Of a stretch of DNA of 64,000 bases, positions 1 to 13,100 are shown piece after piece; position 1 is the first letter of the stretch, and each line of letters starts with the position of its first letter. The stretch covers positions 51,681,134 through 51,745,133 of the forward strand of contig JAAONU010000001.1 of the NCBI GenBank assembly GCA_012932295.1, read 5' to 3'. The translations under genes and the position numbers were made by a program. The DNA is from Cyclina sinensis. Its lineage: Eukaryota > Mollusca > Bivalvia > Venerida > Veneridae. The notes under the pieces were generated by a model that searched no databases, was not told the origin of the DNA, and saw only the letters and a program-made list of their open reading frames with translations.

Positions 1-900
1 CTTTCAATTATTTTTGAAGATTCTGTGGTTTCTGTAGTGCTTCCAGGAGGTTTTGTAGTTTCTATGCTTTTTGTGGTACTCTCTGGTATTTCTGAAACTT
101 CTGTTGTTCTTTCTGTGGTTTTTGTTACTTCTGTGGTCCTTTCTGGTGGTTCTGTAGCTTCTGTTGTACTTCCTAGTGGTTTTGTAGCTTCTGTGCTTTT
201 TATGGTTCTTTCTGGTGGTTCTGTAACTTCAGTGGTTTTTTCTGGAGGTTCTGTAACTTTTATGGTCCTTTCTGGTGGTTCTGTACCTTCTGTGGTCCTT
301 TCTGGTGGTTTTGTAGCCTCTGTTGTACTTTCTGGTAGTTTTGTAGCTTCTGTGCTTGTTGTGGTACTTTCTGGGATTACTGTAGCTTCAGTACTTTCTG
401 TGGTACTTTCTGGTTGTTTAGTAGTTTCTGTTCTTTTTGTGGTACCTTCTGAAGATATTGTTCTTTCTGTGCCTGTTGCTGTACTTTCTGGTGATTTTGT
501 AGCTACTGTACTTTCCAGTGGTTGTGTAGTATTGGTGTTCTCTGTTGTATTTTCAGTTTGCTGAGTAAGAATTGTACTTTCTTCTGTGCTCTCCAGTGCT
601 GAAGTAGCCTTAGAGCTGTATGTGGTAACTTTGGTTTGATGTGAAGCCTCGGTGAATTTCGTGGTTGTTTCAGCTGCTTGTGTGGACAGAAGTCTTTCTG
701 TGGTATCAGAAGTTGGCAATGTACCTACAGTGTCCTCAGTGGTTATTGCTACCTGTGTAACTTGAGTGCTTTCTTTTGTACTGAATGTTTCTGCCATTAA
801 TGTAGTACTTGTTTCTGCAGTGCTTGCTGTACTAGAAGTCTGAGTGGAAGGTAATGTTGTTGTTGTTATGCTTACTGTGGTTGGTTCAGTAGTTGATAAA
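1..900 (-). repeat. Degenerate mucin-type coding repeats
   Basis: Imperfect units of about 30-36 bases encoding variants of P-P-E-R-T-T-E-x-T-E. The array is best ordered between about 1 and 480 and fades towards 900. The plus-strand frame at 25-564 is only its mirror image. Confidence 0.75.
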
Positions 901-1181
901 GTAGGTGTTGGAATAATTGCACAGTCTCCACAGAAAACACATTCACCAGATGGCTCATGGTACTTAAAACCATGGCGACAGAGAACAAAGGATTCTGGGT
1001 ACAGAAAATTGTCTGGTTCAAAGATTAACTTTGAACAGTCTTGTCTGAATGACTCTGCAACTTTTTTGATGCTGGATTTAAAGGCTTCATAAAAATTGTC
1101 TTTAACTCTTGTAGAGCAAAACTGAACACTGGCAAATGATGCTGACGTATCATACAGAAAGAACGGAATCGTAATGCCAAT
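1..1181 (-). CDS. Exon 26: module B end and mucin-like tail (runs off the edge)
   Basis: Open from the acceptor at 1182-1184 (TTTCAG) to position 1, about 393 codons. First come [20 protein letters not shown] and [10 protein letters not shown], then G-E-C-V-F-C-G-D-C, which resembles the C-x-x-G...C-x-x-C ending of GCC2/GCC3-type modules. From about base 910 down to 1 it is Thr/Pro/Glu/Ser-rich with loose repeats such as PPERTTE, PESTTE and TEATK, ideal for O-glycosylation. No stop is seen, so the C-terminus lies outside the window. Confidence 0.82.
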   Translation of the reverse strand, partial: MGITIPFFLYDTSASFASVQFCSTRVKDNFYEAFKSSIKKVAESFRQDCSKLIFEPDNFLYPESFVLCRHGFKYHEPSGECVFCGDCAIIPTPTLSTTEPTTVSITTTTLPSTQTSSTASTAETSTTLMAETFSTKESTQVTQVAITTEDTVGTLPTSDTTERLLSTQAAETTTKFTEASHQTKVTTYSSKATSALESTEESTILTQQTENTTENTNTTQPLESTVATKSPESTATGTERTISSEGTTKRTETTKQPESTTESTEATVIPESTTTSTEATKLPESTTEATKPPERTTEGTEPPERTIKVTEPPEKTTEVTEPPERTIKSTEATKPLGSTTEATEPPERTTEVTKTTERTTEVSEIPESTTKSIETTKPPGSTTETTESSKIIE

Positions 1182-4100
1182 CTGAAAGCAAAACAAACTG
1201 CAATGAACATATAAACATAGTATTTCTTTTTATAACATCAAAATATTCATCCAAAAACTGCTGAATTAAAAAAAAAACAAGAACACTGTCCCTGAAAGAT
1301 GACAATGCCCCCGAAGTAGTGTTTTGACTTTTGAGCTGAGGACCAGATAAAGATAAACAGAAAACCCTTAAAAAGAAGCATGGTTGTTTTGACAATTTGA
1401 TCTCAAGGTTAAGGTCATTTAGAAGTCAAGGTAAAAAAAAATATGTCATTTTGAAGATCTCTCCCAAATGATAATTGTGTGCAAACATGATATAAATTTG
1501 TTAAAAGCCATGTTACACATGGTTAATCCCCCTGCTGGGAAGAATTTACCTTAAGGTTGTACTTTCAAAAACTACAGGTAATAATGCACATATTCAGTTT
1601 GAAGAAAATCCCTAAAAAAATAGGCAAGGTAGAGTTATTGTTCTTGACACTGCACTTCCTACCAATGTGCTATGTCAGTGTATCAAGTTTGAAGAAAATC
1701 CTTCAAGTACTTTTGGAGTTATGCTCTGGATTTTTTTTTCAAGTAAATCTGATAAAGGAGAATAACTCTAAAAGTAGGCAAAGTATAGTTATTGTTCTTG
1801 TGCATTGTACTTCCTACCAATGTGCTATATCAGTGTATTAAGTCTGAAGTAAATCCCTCAAGTACTTTTGGAGTTATGCTTTGGACAAAGTTTTTCAAGT
1901 AAATCTGATAAAGGGGAAAACACTAAAAAAAGGCAAGGAAGAGTTTTTGTTCTTACACACTGCACTTTCTACCAACATGCTCTGTCAGTGTATGAAGTTT
2001 GAAATAAAACCCTCAAGTACTTTTGGAGTTATGCTGCGCACAAAGTTTTTCAAGTAAATCTGATAAAGGGGAATAACTCTTAAGCAGGCAAATTAGAGTT
2101 ACTGTTCTTGCAAGCTGCACTTTCTCCCAGTGTATTAAGTTTGAAGTAAATCCCTCAAGTACTTTTGGAGTTACGCATCAGACAAACTTTTTCAAGTAAA
2201 TCTGATAAAGTGGAATAACTCTTAATGCAAGCAAAGTAGGGTTATTGTTTTTGCATAATGCACTTTCTACAAACGTGCTCTGTCAGTGTATGAAGTTTGA
2301 AGTAAATCCCTCAAGTACCTTTGGAGTTATGCTTCGGACAAAATTTTTAAGGTAAATATGATAAAGGGGAATAACTCTAAAAGTAGGCAAGGTCGAGTTA
2401 TTGTTCTTGCACAATGCACTTCCTACCAATGTGTTATGTCAGTGTATTAAGTTGGAAGTAAATCATTCAGGTTCTTTTAGAGTTATGCTTCAGACAAAGT
2501 TTTTAAAGTAAATCTGATAAAGGGGAATAACTCTAGAAGAAAGCAAGGCAGAGTTATTGTTCTTAAACACTGCACTTCCTACCAATATGCTCTTTCAGTG
2601 TATGAAGTTTGAAGAAAGTTGCTCAAGTGCTTTTGGAGTTATGCTACAGGCAATATTGGGACAGACGGAAACACGGACGGAGACCAATTCACCTTTGGCA
2701 GGGGGATAAACAAGGAGTTACAATGAATGGCCAATATTTTTGACAACTGAATCTTTGAGGTGAAGATCATTTAGAGTCAAGGTAAAAAAATGTAAGTCAG
2801 TAGAAAGGTCTTATCCATACTGGTGTTGTTTTCAAGTATGAAGTAAAATCCATTTACTAATAAGGAAGTTATGGGCAATGTTAAAGTTTTCAGATGGAAT
2901 GACAGAATGACTGACAGTTCAAAAACTATATGTGACATGATGTGACAAAATAAAAAATTTGGTCAATTTGAGGTCATTGAGAAAATGACGTCATAATCTA
3001 ATTCATGACTTATGCAAACACAGGTTGTTTTCTCCCTTCTTTAAATATCTATAAAGAGTTGTCTTTGAAAAATGCATGTCTTTAAGGTTACTGAAACATG
3101 GGTATGGATCACACAACAACCTTGCAACTACATCACACGTTGCATAATATGTGGTATGATGTCCAAGTCGTCCATGATGTGAAAATGATTAATAAAAATG
3201 TTTTATATGCATTGTAATTTCCACATCAGTGTGCCTTCTGTTTGTCAGAGTGCAATAAAAAGTATACAAAAGTTATTTCAAAACAGTCTATCTGAAAGTG
3301 AAAAAGCCTGAAAATGTAAAATTTGACCACGTTGATGATAATCTCACAACAGAGCATATATTTCTTCCTATGGGGGCATAAAAAACAATAAAAAACTGTG
3401 GGATTGTGAATAACTTCATAATAAACAACACAATTATAAGCAAAAAGACAGCAACTCTTACTTCTGTTGTACTGATGGTCATTGATCCTGATGTGTTCGA
3501 CACCACTATGTTTTCAGCTTCGGAACAAAGATTTCCGAGGTCAAGGTCATTAACGATCAACTGTGTTGTATTCTTCATTAGTTCTCTTAGAGTATACAGA
3601 CACTCCAGTCTCATTGTACCTGATGTCATCAGTTGTATTCTAACCATTACCATGACAACAGGACCTGAAGACATCAATTTACAGTAATTATGTTTAGTTT
3701 ACTAGTCACTGACATTTCAATTTAATTACAACTGAAACATTTATATAGCATGTTTAAGAAGGATTCAATACAAATGTTTAAGTACTTAATTTAGTCATTT
3801 ACAATTCAACTTGACAGAAATAAGACAAACAATCTTTAGATGATTAGATTACACCTGTAATTATTATGATATTTCAATCAGTATTGAAAATATTGGATTT
3901 TTTTCTTACACTACATATATTTAAATAAAAGTAAAAGATCTGTAACACTGATAAGTGACAAAAAGCAAGTGATTAGGTGCATGTGGCAAAACACAAAACA
4001 ACACTCAAACACACAACACACCATGCCATAATATATTTCTACTGATAACAAAATTCTTATCCAAATCGAAAAAAATGAAGTACCTCTCATATTTTTCATT

Positions 4101-7100
4101 CAGCATATTATGTTCAGAGGTATGAAGTTTAAAAAGAACAGTCATAAAACATTTTGCTGTGAAAGTATAACAAATAATTCTTCATAAGAGAAATTAGGAT
4201 TGTTAGGTTCCATTCACTTTAATGTTAAAAAGTTAGTAAAGCAGCTAAACCAGAATTAGTTACCTGAGTATTTAGAAAAGCTATGTGGAAGAGACATGGT
4301 GTTCTCATCACATCTACAAATGAAATGTCCACTTTTTCCTGGTTTCCTCTCCACTTCTAAACTCTTATCTTGAACTGTTGCACTAAATTTTGCCTGGTGT
4401 GGTTCTTGACTGAAGTCAACAACTGCTGGTAAACTCTGGGTATATAAGGTATTTAATTTTTTCACTGTTGTTCTACTGCTGTTGTCTAAGATGCCTAACT
4501 CTGTCTTCCCTGGCATAATATGGACATCAGAGGCACTAACATATTTTTTTGTTGGGAAAGTATCAGTAAACAAAACCACTGGCCTTAATTTGTCTGCCAG
4601 TGTATTTCTTTCAGACTTCACTTGGACAACTGAGGCACCTGAAACATTTACTTCATTCTGTGCACTATCAACATTTAAATCCTCTCTTTCCTTTTTAGAC
4701 TCATTGTGACTGTCTAATTTTATCTCTTTTTCTACTTTGTTTGCATATGGAGAACCTAGTTCATTTATTATTGATACAATGTTTGTATTGAGAGGTAAGT
4801 TTGTCTCTACTGGTAAGATATTGGTGACTGAGACATTATAATCAATCTTTGCTGGTATATTAAGGGGAGGTGTGGCAATTATGTCTTTCTCTGGCAGTAC
4901 AGAACTAAAGCTACTTGAAAAACTTGAAGAGGTGTCTAATTTATCACTCTGAAGATCAAAGACACTTGTCTCAGTTTCTGAAGCTACCCTGTTAACTTCT
5001 AAAGATCTTAATTTCTTGTCATAGACACCAAGTTGGGATACTGCAAATAATATCTGAGAACCAATCAACTCATTCCTTGCTGGTACACTATAAGCATTTG
5101 AGAAACCGAACATAATCTCATCTGCTTTTTTACTGGCTTTAAAAGTACTGTCTATAGACCCGACAGATTTTTCAGTATGTTCTATAAATGAATTACTAAT
5201 ATCAAAGTCTTCTATTATACTTTGAGTATACACTACTTTTGTCTCTATTTCTGCTGGCACAATTGTTGCATATGATATACTAGTTTCCATTTCTGCTGGC
5301 ATCATTTTGGTAAGTGACAAACTGGTTTCCATCTCTGCTGGCATCACTTTGGAATATGACATACTAGTTTCAATCTTTGCTGGCATCACTTTGGCATATG
5401 ACATATTAGTTTCCATCTCTGCTGGCATCACTTTGGAATATGACATACTACTTTCCATCTCTGCTGACATCACTTTGGTATATGACATACTAGTTTCAAT
5501 CTCTGCTGGCATCACTTTGGAATATGACATACTAGTTCCAATCTCTGCTGGCATCACTTTGGTATATGACAAACTAGATTCCATTTCTGCTGGCATCATT
5601 TTGGTAGGTGACAAACTGGTTTCCATCTCTGCTGGCATCACTTTGGCATATGACATATTAGTTTCCATCTCTGCTGGCATCACTTTGGAATATGACAAAC
5701 TGGTTTCCATCTCTGCTGGCATCACTTTGGAATATGACAAACTAGTTCCAATCTCTGCTGGCATCACTTTGGAATATGACAAACTAGCTTCTATCTCTGC
5801 TGGCATCACTTTGGAATATGACAAACTAATTTCCATCTCTGCTGGCATCACTTTGAAATATGACATTCTAGTTTCCATCTCTGCTGGCATAGCTCTTGTA
5901 AGTGACATACTAGTTTCTCTCTCTGCATGCTGATATTTTGAATATGAGATGCTAGTATTCATCTCTGCTTGCATCACTCTGGTATATGAAACACTAGTTT
6001 CCATCTCTGCTGGCATTCTTCTTGTATATGACACACTGGATTCCATTTCTACTGGCAAATCTCTGGTACAGGTCACACCCATCTTGATTTCTGCTGGCAC
6101 AGCACCTTCATATGACATTCTTGTTTGGCTAAGCAGAAGTCTTGTTTTTGAGCGTTCAATCATACTTTTTGAACTGTATAGCTGTTCCTTGGTAAAAGAC
6201 TCAGTTGATACAATCTCTGTTAAATCAGTATATGCCACTTGAGTCCTCATTTCAATGTTTGTAGTGGTACTGCGTGTATCTGATGATCTTACCTCTGTTT
6301 GTGCAAAACTTGTGTCTAACTCATTAAAGCTGATTATCTCTGATAAAGTATTCTGATTATGAATAAAACTCAATTTAGAGAACAAAAGTAAAGCAGGTTT
6401 TTCTGAGACCCTTAACATATCCTCTGCAGGTAGATTGTGATATTCTGATGAGCTCAATGTAGCCTTTACAAAGTTACTACCTGGTTTATCTGACTCCAAG
6501 CTGAATGGTATCCTGTTGCTCAAGAAACTAAATGTCATATGTACAGGTAAAATGTGGAGATCTAAAGCTCTAATTTCAATCTCTTCTGGTACATTGGAAC
6601 TTTCTAAAACCTCGAATTCAGATTCAGCTGCTACTGCTACACTTTGGGTATTTGAACAGCTTTTTTCAGTTCCCACTTTTACAATATTACTGCCTGAGGT
6701 ACTATATTCAGTGTGACCAGAGGCTGTGATTAAATCTGCTTGTTTAATGTTTTCATTCTTAAAGGTTTGATATTCAGCATTTGCTGAAGTCTTTGTAACA
6801 GTTGTAGTAGACATCTCTGTACTTGTCAGGTTTCTGTTGGGTGTTTCAGCACTTGATTCATGATCCACTGAGGATTTCTTGACAGCAAGTGACAAACTCA
6901 ACTTCCGATCTGCAATCTGGTTATATGTAGCATTACTTTTAGACTTTTTTGGTAAACTTAAGGCAAATGTTGAGCTAAGTACACTATTTGCTGATACACT
7001 GTCTGCTTCAATGCCTATCAATTTTAAATTTGTCTTTTTCTGAACACTACTATATGAATAACTTTCCTCTTGAAATCTGTCTACTTGCTGTGGATCAAGT

Positions 7101-10100
7101 AAGACGTTAGATGTTAGAAAACCTGACACAAGTGTCCTGTTTACCATATGATACATTTCATCAATCAATGACGCTCTTGAGTGAAACTGAATATCTACAG
7201 AAGAAGCTAGTTCTTCTGATATAACCATCTCTGTCAGGTTCAGTCCAAGTTCCTCAAACTTCAAAGAAGATAAAGAACTTTGAATCACATGTTCTGAAAC
7301 CTGCATGCCTAAAGCTTTGTCATAAATTTCAGGTTTTATGGCTGTTGCAAAAGTTTCTGGCTTTTCAATCTTTCCACTTGCTGACTGAACAGCCCATACA
7401 GTTGATGAGTAAATGAAAGAGTCCTCGATATTTTTCAAGTTTGATAGTGAAGTGTCTTTATCAAAACTGAACTGTTGTGAGTGAGATGAGATGGTCTCTG
7501 CTGTCCATTGAAAAGATGGCAAAAGTATTTCATCATACTGTCTATCATCCTGTACTTTGGATGGCCTGATGGTCTCTTCATTGTCCTCTCCTTTATGAAA
7601 AGATTCTCCAGTCACAGTTGCTGATGCTTGTGACTGGTGTGTAGAAGGTAGGTGTGATGTTTTTGAAGGAAAATGTGAGGCTAATGCAACTGATACTTTA
7701 GATAATTGAAGGAGTTTCATAGGAAGGTGTGATTGTGATAAAGATGCATATGATAATGGGTGAAGCAGATATAATGGATGAAATGTTTGATAAGAAAATG
7801 TTGAAGGAAGGTTTGACAGGGTTGCGTTTGATTCTAATATCATCATGGATAGTTCATCAGCTGGATATTGAAATGATGATGTTGAAGCAATATTTGATAG
7901 TATTGAAGGTTCTTCTGATGTGGAAAATACTTTCAGTGGTAAGGAAGTAATACCTGATGGAGTGGAAGCTAATGGAGCAGAAAGTAGGTTTGATTGCTTG
8001 AAAAATAAATCTGATGGTGTAGATTGTAGATATGATAGTTTGGACATGACATCAGATGATGCTGATGGTATATATGCATCTGTGGAAAGTGAAAGAGAAA
8101 GTACAGAAAGGACATCTGATGTTGAAGGTAGGTGAGATGTTGTTGACAGTATGGAAGGAAAAATTAATGCAAACAAAGGTAAATTTAATAATGTGGAAAG
8201 TTTATGTGAAAGGGATTTTGATAACATCAACTGTGCAGTAGGCAAGGGTAATAAATGCAAGGTTGTTAAAGGCAAAGATGATACCTGAGACATGGAGAAA
8301 TGTGATGCAGAAAAAGACAATATCTGTGCTGTTGTGGAAAATACCGATGGTGACAAATGGGAAGTTGAAACCATTTCTTTAATAGCTCCTGCTGATATGT
8401 CAAATGCCAAAAGCTTGTCTAGTAATAATTTAGATGATATGGTACTTCCTTCAAAAGCTTTTCCAGCAATATCTAAATTTTCATCAACATCAGTCCTTAT
8501 ATTTCCTTTTACATTTCTTTCCAAATCTTCCTCCTTTATAAATTCAAAAGGTTCTTCCTCTCCTAATCTTTCTTCAACCTGACACTGAAATTTATCTCCT
8601 TGACCATTTAAACAGGCTGTATTAGTTTGAATAGTTTCCATACTAGAAACATAAGAGAGTGGAGTGGAAGAGTCCAGGTAAGGAAAGTCATCTAGGATGT
8701 TATAGAATACAGTTTGTACAGGTAAAGCATCTGTGAACATGTTAGCATCCATTACTGAAAACAGAGGGTTAGATGTACATGCTTACAGACAACAGACAAA
8801 ATATATAAAGCAAACAGTAGACATGTTGTACAATGCACAATAAAGACACTGCTATATTACTGGATAACTACTTAATGAATGAAGCCTACTTCTTGCTCTT
8901 ACACTATCCTATCATTTTTTCACATTTAAAATAGGACATCTATTTCATTGTGTTATTCTTCTGTGATCACTCTCAATCAAGGTTGAGGCAACAACAAACA
9001 TTTTATTTCATTTCCTAATGTTGTAACTAAATATAGCAATGAAAAGCTGTGCATATAATCACAGATATCTGCTCAAGACAGTGCTTTAATCTGTAGTAAC
9101 AAATACCAAATCACAGAACTGTTCAAAACATATTTAAAACTATATCATGTATTTAACAGTTCTATCACTCTTTTCTTGTACTCAAATACAGGTCTGAGAT
9201 AGCATGCTAACATGCTAGAATTTTTCTAACTGACAAAATTCAGTAATGAGATGTTAAGGTATGGAATAGCTCTACAGAAAAAGTGTTTTCTACTCAAATC
9301 TACTGTGGCATTTATAATGTATATCTTTATGGTTAAATATTTATATATTATATCTTAAAACACAATGGTTTTAAAATGGTTCTTAAAAATTAAAGATTTT
9401 ATTAAACTGAATTGTTGGCTAAGAGATCACTGATTTCATTAAATAAATTCAAATTCTAATTTTCAGATAAAAATGTTCTCAATTCATGCTACTAATGTTA
9501 TAGAAGTGACTATCAATTTTAATGGCAAACCAATCAGTAACTTCACTTCAAGTAATGATTAGGCAGACTCAGATGTACACTGTTAAGACTGATTGTAACA
9601 ACATTTTTGTTCCATCTACCTAAAAACTACAAGTATATATTAATGAACACACATACTATTTCTGATTTCTGTTTTCCAACAAATAGCATATATAGGTTAG
9701 TTAAAGCTTACTCCTTCACAAAGTGTCAGGTCTTACCCCTTGTGTTGTGCACACAGTAAGTGATGTCATCAAGCAACACCATTTCCCCTTCTTCACACAG
9801 TGACACAGAGTCATGTACAATAATTTTCCCATGATGCACTGCAGTCTGAATTATATACATAAGATCAGCCATAATCAACAGAACTGGAATATATATAACT
9901 TCATCAGCATACATAAAACTGACTTATTTCAATTCATGCCAAAATCTGATGAAACAGCTGCTAAACAATTCAAAAGTGACGGCAGCTAGAGATACAGTTC
10001 TTGGACACTGCACTTCCTACCACTCACCTCCATCAATGTGCCCAATATCAACTAAATGCCTTCAATAGTTTTAGAGTTATGTCCAAGACAAGCAAAATGT

Positions 10101-13100
10101 ACTTTAGGGAGATAATGAGAAAACTAGACAAGATGAATTATGGCTCTTGTGCACTGCACTTACCCTCAATGTCCTCTATCATTGTACAAAATTTAAAGTA
10201 AATCCCTTCATTGGCTTTTGAGTTATAATCTGTACAAAACCAGACAGATGAATCGATGGATTGACAGACATACAAGTCCCCTTCAGGGAGCATAAAAAAT
10301 CATGACATTTGACCTTTAAGTGTGTCCTTGACCTCTGAGGTTCTGACCTGGTCCATGTCTGTGACATACCATCTTATAAAGGCGAATATTTGTGCCAAGT
10401 TATTTTGAAATCCCTCCAAACCAAGGCCATGAGACAGCCTGGACAAGCAGAATTGTAGCCAAAGCATGGCCTTGACCTTTGAACTACCGACCCGGTTCAT
10501 GCATGTGACACACTGTCACACTGAGGAAAATACTGGTGCAAAGTAATTTTGAAATTCATCAAACCAAGGCCAAGTTACAGCCCAGACAAGTAGAACTGTA
10601 GCCAATTTTGACATTTGACTTCTGTAACTTCGACCTTAGAACTAAGGCCAGGTTCTTTTGTGTCTCATTGGCCCAAACTTCTGTATGATATAATTTTGAA
10701 ATCCCTCCAGTTACAGCCCATATAGGCAGAATACTAGCAAATTTTTGCCCTCTTTGACCCTGACCTTTGAGCTACTGACCTGGTTCATGGGTGTGACACA
10801 CCATCTCACTGAGGCAAACATTAATGCCAAGTAATTTTGAAATCCCTCCCACTAAGACCATGATACAGCCTTGGACAAACTAAAGTTTTACAAAATGACA
10901 GATTGACAAAGCAGCGACTTTATCCTCCCCTGAAATTTTCCTAGGAGCATAAAAATTGAGATAAAAGCTTGGCACTTTTGCTTTCACTTAATAATAGCCA
11001 AAATACAGAATAAAGTTCACTTGCAATAGACAAGAATTCATAAATATTCAATATGACTACACAAATATTTTATATTCCCCTTTAAAAAGAACAGACTGAA
11101 GTAATATTTACCTCTGGGCATTCTTTACTGCTCTGGAGCTCAAACATGTCTCCATTACCTCTGAACCAGTTACCAATGCTATGTAGGCATGAATTTGTGA
11201 CAGGTATGTCCAAATACTCAGCTGTCACCACTAGTGTTTTGTTTATTGCAATCTGTAGGAAAATAAATATCTATTTTATAACTTCAGAGACAATTAGCTA
11301 ATTTTTATTAATGTGAATGTTTTTTTATTTTTTGTTTTTCTCTTCTTAACCATTAAAGGATAGAATCAAGTTCAAGGGAGAAACTGGAATGCCCATGAGA
11401 AGCTTTTTCTAACCCACCAATGGAAAGCTGCCTAAAGGGATGGAATCATTTTAATGCCAGACAGAAGTAACAGTCCTATACACTGCATTAAATCTTCTTC
11501 TCACTCTTTCAGTGTAAGGTTTCAACAAAACCTCTCTTAACTTAACTGAACTGCACTTGAGAAAAAAAAATTAATAAAGGGAAATAACTTATAAAGAAAG
11601 CCTTCCAGAATTATGCACCTTGTACAGTGCACTTCTACTTAACATCCCTTATCCTTGTGTGAAGTTTCAACAAGGTTTCTCTAAAAATTAGTATGCAGAA
11701 AATGAAAAAATAAACAAAGGGAAATAATTCAAAATCCAAAACATGAAGAGTTATGGGTCTTGTACTCTGCATTTTTTTTTGGTCCTCTATCTTTGTGTGA
11801 AATTTTAACAAAGTTCCTTTTATAGTTATTGAATTTTGCTTTGGACAAAAAAAAAAATGAAAAAAGGGAAATAAATATAAAAATAAATCAGAGTTATGGG
11901 TCTTGCAAAATGCATTCAACTTCACTGACAAAGTTTCAGGTCTGTTGCTTTTATACTTTAAGAGTAATCATCCAGACAAAATTCAAATATAAACATGTCA
12001 CTGTGACCTTGACCTTTAAGCTAAGGATGTGGATCTTGCACATGAAACACCATCTCATCAAGAATAACAAATGAACATATGTGGCAAAGAATTTCAAAAT
12101 CCTGTAATGTTGGGCTAAGTTATGGTTTTGAAAAGTCTATTATAAACATTTTGACCTCTAAGCTTTCACTGTGACCTTGACCTTTGAGCTAAGAACCTGG
12201 GGCTTGTATGCAACATGCCATCTCATCAAGGTGAACAAAAGTGTCAAGGTATTTATAAATCATTCCATGCATGTAGGTGTTATGACCCGGATAAATAGAA
12301 TCTATCTTTGGGTGTGGCAGAAGATCGGGATATCCAAACCCGAGGGTGACCAGTTTCTGCCAGAAACGAGCCCCTGGTGGAGACACCTATCACCAATTCA
12401 AGTAAAAATGGATTAAAAATAAATGTATTATGTAGATTTAAACATCAGGAAGCAAATCTGGCTAAAGGAATGCACGCAAGTGTATACACCGAAGTGAGGT
12501 GCCAAATGTAATGACTATGTAAAAAGTTGAGATATCTGCAAGTGGGCTCAAAAAAAAAAAAGACCACTGTTATGCACATATGTAGATTTAATATGCATAA
12601 AAATATTATCAAAAACTGGAATACTAGTTATGATGCTTTCACTCTGGTTGTGTTATGGAATATCTCTAACACTGCTGCAAACAATACCATTCTACTGTTA
12701 TTAAGTACATTTATGTGGTCTTGTTTTGTCAGTTATTTATTTTCGACATATTCATATCACTTAAATACAACCTTCAGTTGACCAAAGTGTGACTCTTTTT
12801 CAATATAAATCTTGAATTTCTGTACCAGACAAGATACTGTAGAGATTTCAAAATGATCTCTCACCTTCCTTGAGTCTGTATCAGTTTGGATTCCAGCATC
12901 CTGTACTGCAATATCCTCTGCAGCGAGGTATTTACAGCTCTCTACCAATTTCTGTTTTACCTTCCACTGGTCTAACCAGTTAAACACTTTCTGGTTATAA
13001 TGGAGTGAGCATCCTTCCAGATGGTCTACAGCTGACACTTGCAAGGTCACTGTCAAGGGTACATGGTGTATTGGAAGCTTAACACTTCTTGAGTAAGCTT

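Noticed and set aside
25..564. Plus-strand 179-residue Val/Ser-rich frame
   Set aside because: Shadow of the mucin-like exon; the minus frame continues from a proper acceptor and module B.
3541..3549. Nuclear-receptor word in exon 25 as a regulatory site
   Set aside because: It encodes the conserved-looking N-D-L-D-L-G segment; coding use explains it.
5307..6242. Long plus-strand open frames across the giant exon
   Set aside because: They are mirror images of the 42-bp coding repeat; the unit has no antisense stop. The minus strand has splice sites, phase and length on its side.
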